The notes below the pieces were generated by a model. The model saw only the letters and a program-made list of their open reading frames with translations, did not search any database and was not told where the DNA came from. A program made the position numbers and the translations under genes. Shown here one piece after another: positions 17,353 to 26,079 of a DNA stretch of 64,000 bases (position 1 is its first letter; each line of letters starts with the position of its first letter). Source of the DNA: Nostoc foliaceum FACHB-393 (lineage in GTDB: Bacteria; Cyanobacteriota; Cyanobacteriia; Cyanobacteriales; Nostocaceae); assembly GCF_014698505.1 (NCBI RefSeq), contig NZ_JACJTD010000016.1:62001-126000 (forward strand), in the 5' to 3' direction.

Positions 17353-19470
17353 CTATTTGGAAATCAAAACAACACTACTACGACCTTGAACTAAAGAGAA
17401 ATTCTCTGGAATTAAAATCTCTTGCCCAGGTTCCATAATATCCATAGGAGAAGGCTGAGCAGTGTCGATAACTTTGTACCATTTTCTATCTGAAAGAGAA
17501 GGAATTTCAAATTTCAGAGTATCCCAGTACATGTTAAACATGACGTGGATATCTGCTGCTCCTTTAAAGCCTGCTAATGTAAAAGCGAGAACTCTAGCAT
17601 GAGAATCTCCCCAAGCAGGTTTATGCAGATGTAAGCCATGCCAAGAGATGTCTGCCAAACCCCGCTCATTAACTTCACCATTGAAGAAGTGGCGGCGGTG
17701 CAAGGATTCATGACAATAGCATTTACGAAAACTAATTAACAGTTTGTAGAACCTGTATATATCAATATTTTTGTCTACAAGATTCCAATCAAACCAACTG
17801 ATTTCATTATCTTGGCAGTAGGCATTGTTATTGCCGTTTTGAGTACGCCTGACTTCATCACCATATGTAATCATCGGCACACCCTGGGAGAGCAAAAGAA
17901 TAGTTGTAAAATTCTTAATTTGTCGCCGCCGCAGTGCATCAATATGTAAGTTGTCAGTCTCTCCTTCAGCACCACAATTCCAACTTAAATTGTCACTAAT
18001 TCCATCCCGATTGTTTTCGCCATTAGCTTCATTGTGCTTGTGATTGTAAGAAACTAAATCATTGAGAGTGAATCCATCGTGGCAAGTAATAAAGTTGACG
18101 CTATTAATTGGTAGGTGTCCGCTTGATTGGTAAAGGTCAGCACTTCCAGACATGCGCCAAGCCACTGCCCCTACCAGTCCTGGATCTCCTTTGATAAAGC
18201 GCCGAACATCGTCTCGGAAGCGTCCGTTCCATTCTGCCCAACGATAGCCTGGAAAGTAACCAATCTGATACAATCCAGCAGCATCCCAAGCTTCAGCAAT
18301 AATTTTTGTCTCCGCCAAGACTTCGGATGTTTCAATTTGCCAAACTACTGGCGGATGAACCATTGGAACTCCACTTTGGTCGCGGGATAAGATAGAGGCT
18401 TCGTCAAACCGGAAGCCATCAACGTGCATCTCTTGCACCCAAAACTCTAAACAATCAACAATTAACTTCTGGATTAAGGGATGGTTGCAGTTAATCGTGT
18501 TCCCACACCCTGAGTAATCCATGTAGTATTGTTTATCGAATGGTACAAGGTGATAGAATATGCTATTGAAAAATCCCTTAAAGTTAATAGTTGGGCCTTG
18601 ATGGTTTCCTTCACTAGTGTGGTTAAAGACTACATCTAGGATGACCTCAATTCCTGCCTTATGCAAGGCTTTAACCATATCCCGAAACTCTGTAATTGGG
18701 TTTTTCTCATGGGGAGAAGCACAATATGAAGTTTCTGGAGCAAAAAAACTGTGTGGGTTATATCCCCAGTAATCTTTGAGTTGTTTGCCATTGACTTCTC
18801 GCAAAACTTCTGTTTCATCAAAGTCAAATACTGGTAATAATTCAACAGCTGTAATTCCTAATTCTTGTAGGTAAGGAATTTTTTCGATCACTCCAGAAAA
18901 AGTACCAGGATGCTTGCAGCCAGAGGAAGGTGATTTAGTAAACCCGCGAACATGTAGTTCATAAATGATGGTTTCATTCATGGGTCGGTTCAAAGGGCGA
19001 TCGCCTTCCCAGTCATAATCTGATATATCTATGACTACACTACGCATTGAAGTAGTCAAGTTATCTATAGACCCTAAAGCATCAGTGCGCTTCCACAGCG
19101 TAGTACTATTTCCTTTTGAGTAAGGATCAATCAGTACTTTATTTTTGTTAAAGCGATGTCCTTTGCCGTGTAAATCCTTAGGTCCATCAATGCGATAAGC
19201 ATAAGCAGCACCAGCTTTTAAGCCTCTGACATAGATATGCCACAAAAAGAAAGTTTTATTCAGCTTTGGGTCTAACTCAATGATTTGTATCGGTTCTGCG
19301 TCGTCAGGTGTCTCAAATAACAAAAGTTCCACAGATGTGGCATGTTCTGAAAAGATTGAGAAATTGACTCCATATTTGTCGGGTTTTGCACCCAAAGGAT
19401 ATGTGCGTCCCAACTCTAGTTGGTAATTGGTTGTAGTTTCTGCTTGATATTGAAATGTTGTTGCAATCAT
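17353..19470 (-). CDS. glgX: Glycogen debranching enzyme GlgX (isoamylase type)
   Basis: A GH13 debranching enzyme of ~705 residues that cleaves alpha-1,6 branches of glycogen. An N-terminal CBM48-like domain (GRTYPLGAKPDKYGVNFSIF) precedes the catalytic barrel. Visible GH13 motifs: DVVFNHT, the nucleophile region DGFRFDEAS, the acid in IIAEAWDAAG and NFITCHDGFTL. The frame extends to 19569, but the ATG at 19470 has a ribosome site (GAGAAGAAAGAG) just upstream and starts where homologues begin (MIATTFQYQ), so I chose it. First gene of a two-gene operon with the AGE/STAS fusion. Confidence 0.93.
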   Translation of the reverse strand: MIATTFQYQAETTTNYQLELGRTYPLGAKPDKYGVNFSIFSEHATSVELLLFETPDDAEPIQIIELDPKLNKTFFLWHIYVRGLKAGAAYAYRIDGPKDLHGKGHRFNKNKVLIDPYSKGNSTTLWKRTDALGSIDNLTTSMRSVVIDISDYDWEGDRPLNRPMNETIIYELHVRGFTKSPSSGCKHPGTFSGVIEKIPYLQELGITAVELLPVFDFDETEVLREVNGKQLKDYWGYNPHSFFAPETSYCASPHEKNPITEFRDMVKALHKAGIEVILDVVFNHTSEGNHQGPTINFKGFFNSIFYHLVPFDKQYYMDYSGCGNTINCNHPLIQKLIVDCLEFWVQEMHVDGFRFDEASILSRDQSGVPMVHPPVVWQIETSEVLAETKIIAEAWDAAGLYQIGYFPGYRWAEWNGRFRDDVRRFIKGDPGLVGAVAWRMSGSADLYQSSGHLPINSVNFITCHDGFTLNDLVSYNHKHNEANGENNRDGISDNLSWNCGAEGETDNLHIDALRRRQIKNFTTILLLSQGVPMITYGDEVRRTQNGNNNAYCQDNEISWFDWNLVDKNIDIYRFYKLLISFRKCYCHESLHRRHFFNGEVNERGLADISWHGLHLHKPAWGDSHARVLAFTLAGFKGAADIHVMFNMYWDTLKFEIPSLSDRKWYKVIDTAQPSPMDIMEPGQEILIPENFSLVQGRSSVVLISK

Positions 19471-19637
19471 TTTCTCTTTCTTCTCACCTGAAAAATTAAT
19501 TGATAATTGACTGAACAATTCCGCAACAGTTTGTGAGGAACAAGCATATGTTCTAAAACATAAATTCATTAATCATAGAAACCTAGTTTTTACCAATAGG
19601 AGTAACTAAGCTTCGGCTTGAGAAATGAATTGATGTT

Positions 19638-19892
19638 CTAGCTAATGCGTAAGCGATCGCACTGAATCTTATCTGAGAGAATTGCACTAGCTATAGTGCC
19701 CGTATGAATTTCCAGATCGGCATCGGCAGGTGCTTCAAAACGAAAACGTTGTTTTGGGAAAAGAACTCGCTCAAAGTACCAATTAGGAATATTTGCGATC
19801 CGAAGTACCTGAATCTGGCTAGTAGCGTTAACGTAATTGCAGACAATCCAACCAGACTGGTCAGAAATTAGCAGCGCTTTTCTTTCCCACAT
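19638..19892 (-). CDS. DUF1830 domain protein
   Basis: An 84-residue protein of a cyanobacterial family: VCNYVNATSQIQVLRIANIP, NWYFERVLFPKQRFRFEAP and the end ILSDKIQCDRL are the conserved blocks I recognise. No signal peptide or membrane segment. It lies 29 bases after the DJ-1-like gene on the same strand, so the two are likely cotranscribed. Function unknown. Confidence 0.8.
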   Translation of the reverse strand: MWERKALLISDQSGWIVCNYVNATSQIQVLRIANIPNWYFERVLFPKQRFRFEAPADADLEIHTGTIASAILSDKIQCDRLRIS

Positions 19893-19921
19893 GACAGACT
19901 CGAATTTTTCATCCTAGTTGC

Positions 19922-20551
19922 TTACTTGGTAGCTAGCTGCAATCTCTGCTCATTAATTGCTTTTAAGAAAACTTCCATGAATTCGAAAACTACATTCGGA
20001 TGTTTTGCTGTAATCAGATTGCCATTAATATGTATATTCGTAGTTCCATCGCCATCAAAAATAATTATGCCTCCAGCATTTTTGACATCACAAATGATGT
20101 TATGGGCACAAGTTACTTCCCGATTCTTCAACAATTCTGGATCAGCACAAAATAACCAAAGACTATGACAAATAGTTCCAATATTTAATTTTCCAGCATC
20201 CATAGCCTTTACAGCTTTGCGGAGAAATTTGACAGCGGGAGATTGATTGGATTGCCCTTGTTGAGGATATTCTTCATAGCGCAGACGATCCATAGCATAT
20301 GCACCAATGAGAATAATGCCTTGATAATCAGTAGGTTGAATATCGTTTACTTCTACTGTAACAGTGACTTCTTCTGTTAAGTCAACGCCCTTAAAAGTCA
20401 ATTGTTCTTGATTCCAAAGATGAGAAATATATTCGATCTCGTATCCATGAGATGGGAAAAAACTATTAAAAGCTCGAAACTCAATTTCATCAAAGTGTTC
20501 TTCAATGAGTACACCTATCTTACCCTGATTTTTCGTACCAGTAGTTACCAT
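19922..20551 (-). CDS. DJ-1/PfpI family protein
   Basis: A ~209-residue class-I glutamine-amidotransferase-like protein. The nucleophile elbow is LNIGTICHSLWLFC with Cys in the DJ-1 position; CHS replaces the more common CHG. The oxyanion-side stretch IILIGAYAMDRLRYEE and the closing ITAKHPNVVFEF fit the family. Members include glyoxalases, chaperones and isocyanide hydratases, which sequence alone does not separate. A Met at 20566 also opens the frame, but GAGAGG sits 7 bases before the ATG at 20551, favouring that start. Confidence 0.8.
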   Translation of the reverse strand: MVTTGTKNQGKIGVLIEEHFDEIEFRAFNSFFPSHGYEIEYISHLWNQEQLTFKGVDLTEEVTVTVEVNDIQPTDYQGIILIGAYAMDRLRYEEYPQQGQSNQSPAVKFLRKAVKAMDAGKLNIGTICHSLWLFCADPELLKNREVTCAHNIICDVKNAGGIIIFDGDGTTNIHINGNLITAKHPNVVFEFMEVFLKAINEQRLQLATK

Positions 20552-20704
20552 GATTTTGCCTCTCATTTGATTTGTACATATTTACAACATAGAAGTTGTA
20601 CTGTTAGAATTAACGTACACTTTCTACTTACTAATCAAAAACTCAATACCTGAAATAAAGTGTAATTTGGCGCTCAAGTTATTGTCTGGCACTACATCAG
20701 TGTG

Positions 20705-21097
20705 CTATTGATTGGAATTAAGAATATCGTTTAGAGTACCAAAACAGCCCGCGGCCTTATTAAATCCTGCGTAAACGCACATGAACAAAAAAAGTTCTTC
20801 TATTTCTGCACGTGTAGCACCTTGTTGCATAGCCATCTTGACGTGCGCTGCAAAAGGACTACCAGTCCCGACTTGATCTTGATTGACAACATCAATAGCA
20901 ATTGTGATTAAAGCCTTGGTTTTTTGGTCGATTAACGGCAGACCCCATGCTTCACCTGCTACACGAGTACAAAAATCCCCAAACTTCGGATTGATACTAT
21001 TTAAAGCATCTTGAAGTTTTATATCATCTAAAACAGCATTTTTATATAGTGTTGCTTTACCATTTTGCTCCAATGCTGTATGATTCGTTGGACTCAT
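20705..21097 (-). CDS. Carboxymuconolactone-decarboxylase-like (CMD/AhpD fold) protein
   Basis: A ~130-residue all-helical CMD-family protein. The core (NPKFGDFCTRVAGEAWGLPL, HVKMAMQQGATRAEIEELFL) is almost the same as the N-terminal domain of the large fusion at 22645. The AhpD CxxC redox motif is absent; one Cys lies in FMCVYAG and another in AGCFG. The frame runs to 21160, but the ATG at 21097 has GGAG at a good distance and gives the usual length. It is divergent from the fusion gene across a 1.5-kb gap containing a repeat element. Confidence 0.85.
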   Translation of the reverse strand: MSPTNHTALEQNGKATLYKNAVLDDIKLQDALNSINPKFGDFCTRVAGEAWGLPLIDQKTKALITIAIDVVNQDQVGTGSPFAAHVKMAMQQGATRAEIEELFLFMCVYAGFNKAAGCFGTLNDILNSNQ

Positions 21098-21933
21098 AGT
21101 TTTTCTCCATTTATTACACAAATTTTGTTCTTGTACTGCAAAATTTTTTTGAGAATGCAAAGATCCACTCAGTGCTATGCTTGTGTAATACAGCAGTCCC
21201 AGATAAATCGTGAACGAAAAAAATCAGGATAAACCGTAAAGTATCGAAAGTATATGTTCCCTCAGCGTCTCGTAGAGAAAAAAGACAACAGAGAAGTGTT
21301 CACAAAAAATTGAGGATTGCTGTAATACCAACAACTTTGATGAATAGCTTAATTTAGATTTCCATCGATTGAACTAATGGAATTATACTGATAATTTTTC
21401 TGGTTATTCAGTACGAATTATCCTAAATTGTTTCATCATTATTCACAATGCACTAATAGCAGGCGTCTCAGCTAATATTCTCTCTTAAATTCTCTGGAAC
21501 GCATTGTCTCGCCTTTGTGTGATACTAGATTCATACTCTTAATTAGCAACACAACCTTAGGACGCAACAAGCTAATAATTAGCATAATATAGGACTCCAA
21601 TTTGATTTTTGAAAAAATACTGAGACTGAAAAGCCTGTTTGATCAGGGTTTCATCTCAAATCCTGTTGAGAAATCAGATAGGATTCCTATAGGTACTTAA
21701 GAAGCACTCTTCTTTGTACTGGATTCTGATGAATCAAGGAAACTTGTTTCTTTATTTCTTTTTAACAATTTCAGAAAGTATCAGCCAGCTAATATCTTTA
21801 AGTTAAGACTAAACTTAAGCTTTTATACTACCTACAGGGATAATTTTGTAAAAATACTCTTGCTCAAGGCACTATCCGTAAAATATAATCACTGGCTTAT
21901 AGCTGTACTTGTTTTCAGCAAATTAAGGCACTT

Positions 21934-22056
21934 ATGACTGTAGAAAACAAAGTCAGCAAGTCCACCCGCATGATTTATGTAGGGCAAACGTATCCAAAGT
22001 ATAAAGCCGAAGGGAAAAGGGATAAACTCAACGCGGCCACAATTCTACTAGCTTAA
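21934..22056 (+). CDS. Small ORF (40 aa), doubtful
   Basis: ATG to TAA with a basic, soluble composition (MTVENKVSKSTRMIYVGQTY). No recognised family and no strong ribosome site. It lies inside the long-inverted-repeat element, so it may be the 5' fragment of a captured gene. Confidence 0.25.
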   Translation: MTVENKVSKSTRMIYVGQTYPKYKAEGKRDKLNAATILLA

Positions 22057-22113
22057 AACCTTTTCCCCTTCCCCCTGAGCCTTCTTGATAAAAATCGTTT
22101 ATTGCAATTTGCA

Positions 22114-22145
22114 GTAGGGGCGCACAGCTAGCTGTGTGCCCCTAC
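22114..22145. repeat. 32-bp near-perfect palindrome
   Basis: GTAGGGGCGCACAG is followed by its inverse with one mismatch. The same arm forms the perfect palindrome at 45922-45949, so it belongs to a dispersed palindromic family. Confidence 0.75.
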
Positions 22146-22165
22146 AATGCCAAAAAGGAAGCCCA

Positions 22166-22204
22166 AGAAGTGATTTTTGGAATCCCACGCCTTGAAGCTG
22201 TGGG
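22166..22204 (+). mobile_element. IS200/IS605-type right-end hairpin remnant
   Basis: The sequence GGAATCCCACGCC followed by GTGGGAGGATGTTAAAA folds as a CCCAC/GTGGG hairpin and resembles the 3' ends of cyanobacterial IS605-type elements. No tnpA or tnpB is present. Confidence 0.4.
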
Positions 22205-22644
22205 AGGATGTTAAAACTTTCTCCGGTGATACTCTTAAATTGATCCTTAATTTATCGATCTTCTATACTCAAATCTTAAAAAAAAGTAAACAATTATTTC
22301 GTACTGAAACATTTGAACAGACTCTGACTAACAACTGGTTAGCAGATGTGCGTTTATCACTTTCTTCGTGTTGACAAATAAATTTAATAAGATATAGGAA
22401 TTCTATCTGATTTTTGAACAAGATTAGAGGCTAAACTTTCTTCAAACAGGCTTTTGAGTCTAAGTATATTTCGCAAAAATAAATACCTAGACCTATATAA
22501 TCACTAAGCGATCGCTAACATGAATGTAATTCATAATTAGATATGGACAAAGAAATGTTTGCTATCTCAGAACCGGATATCTGACTTAATTTCGTGAGAT
22601 TTTTGCCCCTAACTAATTACTGAAGTTAATGGTTGCAGCCTAAA

Positions 22645-25600
22645 ATGACATATGAAAAGGTGTACGAAAATGCAGTTCTGGATGATCAAGAACTCCAAGA
22701 GAGTTTAAAAGGTATCAATCCCAAGTTTGGTGATTTTGTTACTCGTGTAGCAGGAGAAGCATGGGGTTTACCATTAATTAACCAAAAGACTAAGGCTTTA
22801 ATCACACTTGCAGTTGATGTAGCCAATCAAGACCATATAGGTTCAGGAAATCCTTTTTCAGCACATGTGAATATGGCTCTCAAACAAGGAGCAACTTCCG
22901 CAGAAATTGAAGAACTTTTTTTATTCATGTGCGTTTATGCAGGATTCAATAAGGTTGCAGGTTGTTTTGGTACTCTTAATCAAATTATTGAACAAAGTAG
23001 AGTTGGACAAATGATCTCAGCAATCAGAAAGGCCGATTATGCAATCCGCGATCAAAAAGGCAAATTAGTATTTTACGTTCTTTTATGGAAAAAAAAGGGA
23101 ATAAAGCTAGACCTTTTTAATGACTATTGGAGAAATGTTCATGGTCCAGTCTGCGCTAGACTACCAGGCCAACATCAATACTGGCAGTTTCATTTATCTC
23201 ATAATCAGGGTGATTTGTGGGCAGTGAGTAATGGTATAGACTACAACTCCCAGCCAGAAGATCAATTTGATGGTATTGCCGAATTAACCTTTGAGACAGA
23301 AGCAGACCGGCAGAAATGGTTTCAGGCTGCGGCTGTGTTAATGGATGATGAACATAACTTATTTCACAAAGCAATTGGATATAACACTAGCTTTGGTAAT
23401 TCCAAAACTTATGTTGATACCATTACCACAGGAGACCCTAACGGAGAACCGGGTATTCTAAAGTTCCACGTCATGGTGAAAAAATCTGATGACGTGAGTG
23501 TGGAGGAGTTCCGTAAATATATGAGAGATAGCTTTGCCTCAGCTATCGTCAAGAATGATTTGGTACTCAAATTTAGACTGCATTTATTTGAGGAAGTAGA
23601 TAATTCGCGTCCTGATGCAGCAGGAGTAGTTCATAATGAACCACCAAAGCAACAGTATCAGGCGGCTTTTGAAATTGCATTCTCTAATCCTTTGGAAATG
23701 GAAAGATTCTTTGCCTCGAAAGAGTATGCAATAGCAGTCAAAGAACAGGCAAAATATGTTAGACAAATCAATTCATTTGCAGAACGGAGTGTTTACACTT
23801 TTGTCTACAACGGTCAGATGACCTTAGCAGGTCAGCGGAGTTCTAAAGTGGCACAATTAATCACAAAAATCGGAGCAACCAATCAATTGCAGGAGAATAT
23901 AGTTTCTCTCATGAATGGTAAGCAAAATGTTAAGTCTGGATTGGGTCATTATCTGCAAGGAATGCAACATGTCGGGGTTACGGTTCAAGACATGGAAAAA
24001 TCCCTCGAATTTTATTTAGAAGTGTTAGGAGGGAAATTAGTTCTTTCAGAAAATGGTTTGATGGGTGATGGGATGCAAAACACTCTTTTTCAAAAAGAAG
24101 AGATAGATGCAATTTTTCAAGGAATTGACCCGGAAAATTTTGACATTCCCAACCTCAGAGATGAAAAAGATGCATTGGATATTAAATTTATCTCTTTTGG
24201 TAACACTTGTATTGAACTGATATATTTCCGAGATGCTGCGACACCAAATGCTTTAGTTTCTTCTAAAAACAGCATTCCTTCTCACATTGGTAATGTGAAT
24301 GCAATGCATATCTCTTTCCATGTGAAAGATGATATCGACTTGAATGTTTTCGCCAAAATGTTGGAAGACGAGTGTCAAAAACGAGGGCTAACTAATGTTG
24401 TTTTTAATCGTGTAATTCGAGTAAAATCCGCAGAAGAAAGAAGAAATATTGCCCTGAAATACAATTCTAATAAATTTTGGAATGAGCCAGATTTATTAGC
24501 AGAGGGTGAAGCAGAAACAGAATTTGGTGAATTTGAAGGCTGGGCATTGTTTTATTGTAAAGGCCCCAATGGAGAACAGCTTGAATTCAATCAAGTCACC
24601 CGTAAGGCTAAAGAACATTTTGATAAAGCACAGGAGGAATATAATATGTCGAATGGAATATCTATCCCTGTTTCCAATGGGAAAGCAGAAACTGCGATCG
24701 CCAATTTCAACCAAGCTAATATAGAAAGACTTCCAGGTACAACAACAGACTTGGTAAAACGCTTGTTCTCAAGAGGCGAAGCCTTTGATGCTGAAGGATT
24801 TATTACTTTCTTTACTGACACACCAGTTTATCAGTTCGGTAACTTTGAAGTGTGTTTGGATAAAGCTGCAATTAAGAAATCTGCGGAAAATTTCTTCAGC
24901 CAAATCTCTGCTGTATACCACGATATCAAGATGATTCGGGAAATCGAAGATGTGGTATTTGTGGAAATGGATGTGATTTACTGGCGAAAGGATGGTTCTG
25001 TAGTCACACTACCTTGCTCTGATATATTCCGCGTAGAGGGCGATAAATTCTCGGAACTGCGAATTTTTATGGATGTAAATCCTGTATTTAACCCAACAAT
25101 TTTTGTCCCTCCCACAGCTTCGGTATTTACTATCAGCCAAGGCAAAAAACTTGCTGGATCAAGTATCATGAGGAAGCATTTTGCAGAACATCCTGAAGGT
25201 AAAAAAAGGGTGGAAGCTGGATTTGTTCCTAAATGGTCAATAGATGGGCCGAAATGGTCCATAGGTCAGCAAGAAGTAAATTTATCAGAACAGTTACAAG
25301 CTGTTGTGCAACTGTCTGAGTTCGTACTCAAGGAAAATTGGGAACAAGCTAAGAATTTTCTGACTGATGATATCTTTTATAAGGTTGGTTCATCTGAGCC
25401 AGTTTACGGAAAGCAAGCTGTTGTGAATTTCTTGTCTTCTTTGTTTACAAATACCGCCAAATTTATCAATCATGAAGTCAGAAAAATCTGGCAAGAACCA
25501 GGCATTGTTGTTGTAGAAATGGATGCCAAATACATCACTATCCAGGATAAAAGACATTTGACGATCGCCTGTTGTGATATTTATCGCTTGAGGGGCAACC

Positions 25601-25722
25601 AGGTGAGTGAATGGCGGGTTTATGCAGATATTCTGCCATTTTATCAAACTAGCCCCCAAGAACAACCAACTCCAACCAATGGTAATGGAAATAAATATAC
25701 TTCCAGTGTTGGATTGAAATAG
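22645..25722 (+). CDS. Multidomain fusion: CMD-EthD-EthD-VOC-SnoaL-SnoaL
   Basis: A ~1025-residue protein; residue numbers count from a TTG at 22633. Order: CMD-like (7-122), two EthD-like alpha+beta barrels (~135-250, ~270-400; NDYWRNVHGPVCARLPGQ), a vicinal-oxygen-chelate/glyoxalase domain (~440-657; possible metal ligands His446, Glu528, His559, Glu651) and two SnoaL/NTF2-like domains (~705-830, ~885-1003). A linker (RKHFAEHPEGKKRV) joins the last two. I use the ATG at 22645 (MTYEKVYEN), as in the stand-alone CMD gene, but no strong ribosome site is seen. Each domain type recurs in neighbouring genes. No signal peptide. I infer a multi-step enzyme or scaffold acting on a small hydrophobic compound; substrate unknown. 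Confidence 0.85.
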   Translation: MTYEKVYENAVLDDQELQESLKGINPKFGDFVTRVAGEAWGLPLINQKTKALITLAVDVANQDHIGSGNPFSAHVNMALKQGATSAEIEELFLFMCVYAGFNKVAGCFGTLNQIIEQSRVGQMISAIRKADYAIRDQKGKLVFYVLLWKKKGIKLDLFNDYWRNVHGPVCARLPGQHQYWQFHLSHNQGDLWAVSNGIDYNSQPEDQFDGIAELTFETEADRQKWFQAAAVLMDDEHNLFHKAIGYNTSFGNSKTYVDTITTGDPNGEPGILKFHVMVKKSDDVSVEEFRKYMRDSFASAIVKNDLVLKFRLHLFEEVDNSRPDAAGVVHNEPPKQQYQAAFEIAFSNPLEMERFFASKEYAIAVKEQAKYVRQINSFAERSVYTFVYNGQMTLAGQRSSKVAQLITKIGATNQLQENIVSLMNGKQNVKSGLGHYLQGMQHVGVTVQDMEKSLEFYLEVLGGKLVLSENGLMGDGMQNTLFQKEEIDAIFQGIDPENFDIPNLRDEKDALDIKFISFGNTCIELIYFRDAATPNALVSSKNSIPSHIGNVNAMHISFHVKDDIDLNVFAKMLEDECQKRGLTNVVFNRVIRVKSAEERRNIALKYNSNKFWNEPDLLAEGEAETEFGEFEGWALFYCKGPNGEQLEFNQVTRKAKEHFDKAQEEYNMSNGISIPVSNGKAETAIANFNQANIERLPGTTTDLVKRLFSRGEAFDAEGFITFFTDTPVYQFGNFEVCLDKAAIKKSAENFFSQISAVYHDIKMIREIEDVVFVEMDVIYWRKDGSVVTLPCSDIFRVEGDKFSELRIFMDVNPVFNPTIFVPPTASVFTISQGKKLAGSSIMRKHFAEHPEGKKRVEAGFVPKWSIDGPKWSIGQQEVNLSEQLQAVVQLSEFVLKENWEQAKNFLTDDIFYKVGSSEPVYGKQAVVNFLSSLFTNTAKFINHEVRKIWQEPGIVVVEMDAKYITIQDKRHLTIACCDIYRLRGNQVSEWRVYADILPFYQTSPQEQPTPTNGNGNKYTSSVGLK

Positions 25723-25902
25723 TCACATCAAATTGATTTCCACTATCAGGCGAAGATTTTTCGGGTCATGAATTATGTTCTCCTTGGTTAATTTTTCTAG
25801 ACAGCGAATGCAGCGATCGCTACATATATAGTCATCCGCTTTGATTTGTGAAATTATTTGCGTAGTCCGGGAGTGCGGAGTGCAAAGTGGGGAGTAGGAA
25901 TA

Positions 25903-25958
25903 AAGGCTGTTTGAGTGTACGCAGTTTTTTCACACAATCAAATATGAGTCCTATATTT
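25903..25958. repeat. Degenerate copy of the GAGTCCTATAT repeat arm
   Basis: GGCTGTTTGAGTG, a T-rich stretch and AAATATGAGTCCTATATT align with the repeat arm at 54245-54298. It lies in the 357-bp gap between the fusion gene and the Nif11-like/SnoaL gene; nothing else is recognised there apart from a HIP1 site at 25814. Confidence 0.4.
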
Positions 25959-26079
25959 TTAGTTCTTCGGTGTATAGGTTTCAATCAACCATCTGCTCAT
26001 AGAAAGCTTAACCAAAGAGATTTTTCTCAAAAATTGGCTATGAATTCCACAAAATATAGAAACAAAATGAGGTTAGATC

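Larger units (their letters stand above)
21592..22497. mobile_element. ~0.9-kb element with ~100-bp imperfect terminal inverted repeats
   Basis: The left arm (21592-21692: ATAGGACTCCAATTTG, then AATACTGAGACTGAAAAGCC) is matched in inverse by the right arm (22390-22497: CTTCAAACAGGCTTTTGAGT). The inner parts also pair (CAGATAGGATTCCTATA with TATAGGAATTCTATCTG). The same arm occurs almost unchanged at 54245-54298. The interior holds a 40-codon ORF, a near-perfect palindrome and an IS605-like end, but no transposase. It fills most of the divergent promoter region of the CMD and fusion genes. Confidence 0.6.

Noticed and set aside
20705-21097. AhpD-type peroxidase partner
   Set aside because: The CxxC and proton-relay His of AhpD are missing; CMD-like is the safer call.
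22177-22374. 65-codon frame downstream of the palindrome
   Set aside because: Starts at TTG within an IS605-like hairpin, has no ribosome site and no family resemblance.
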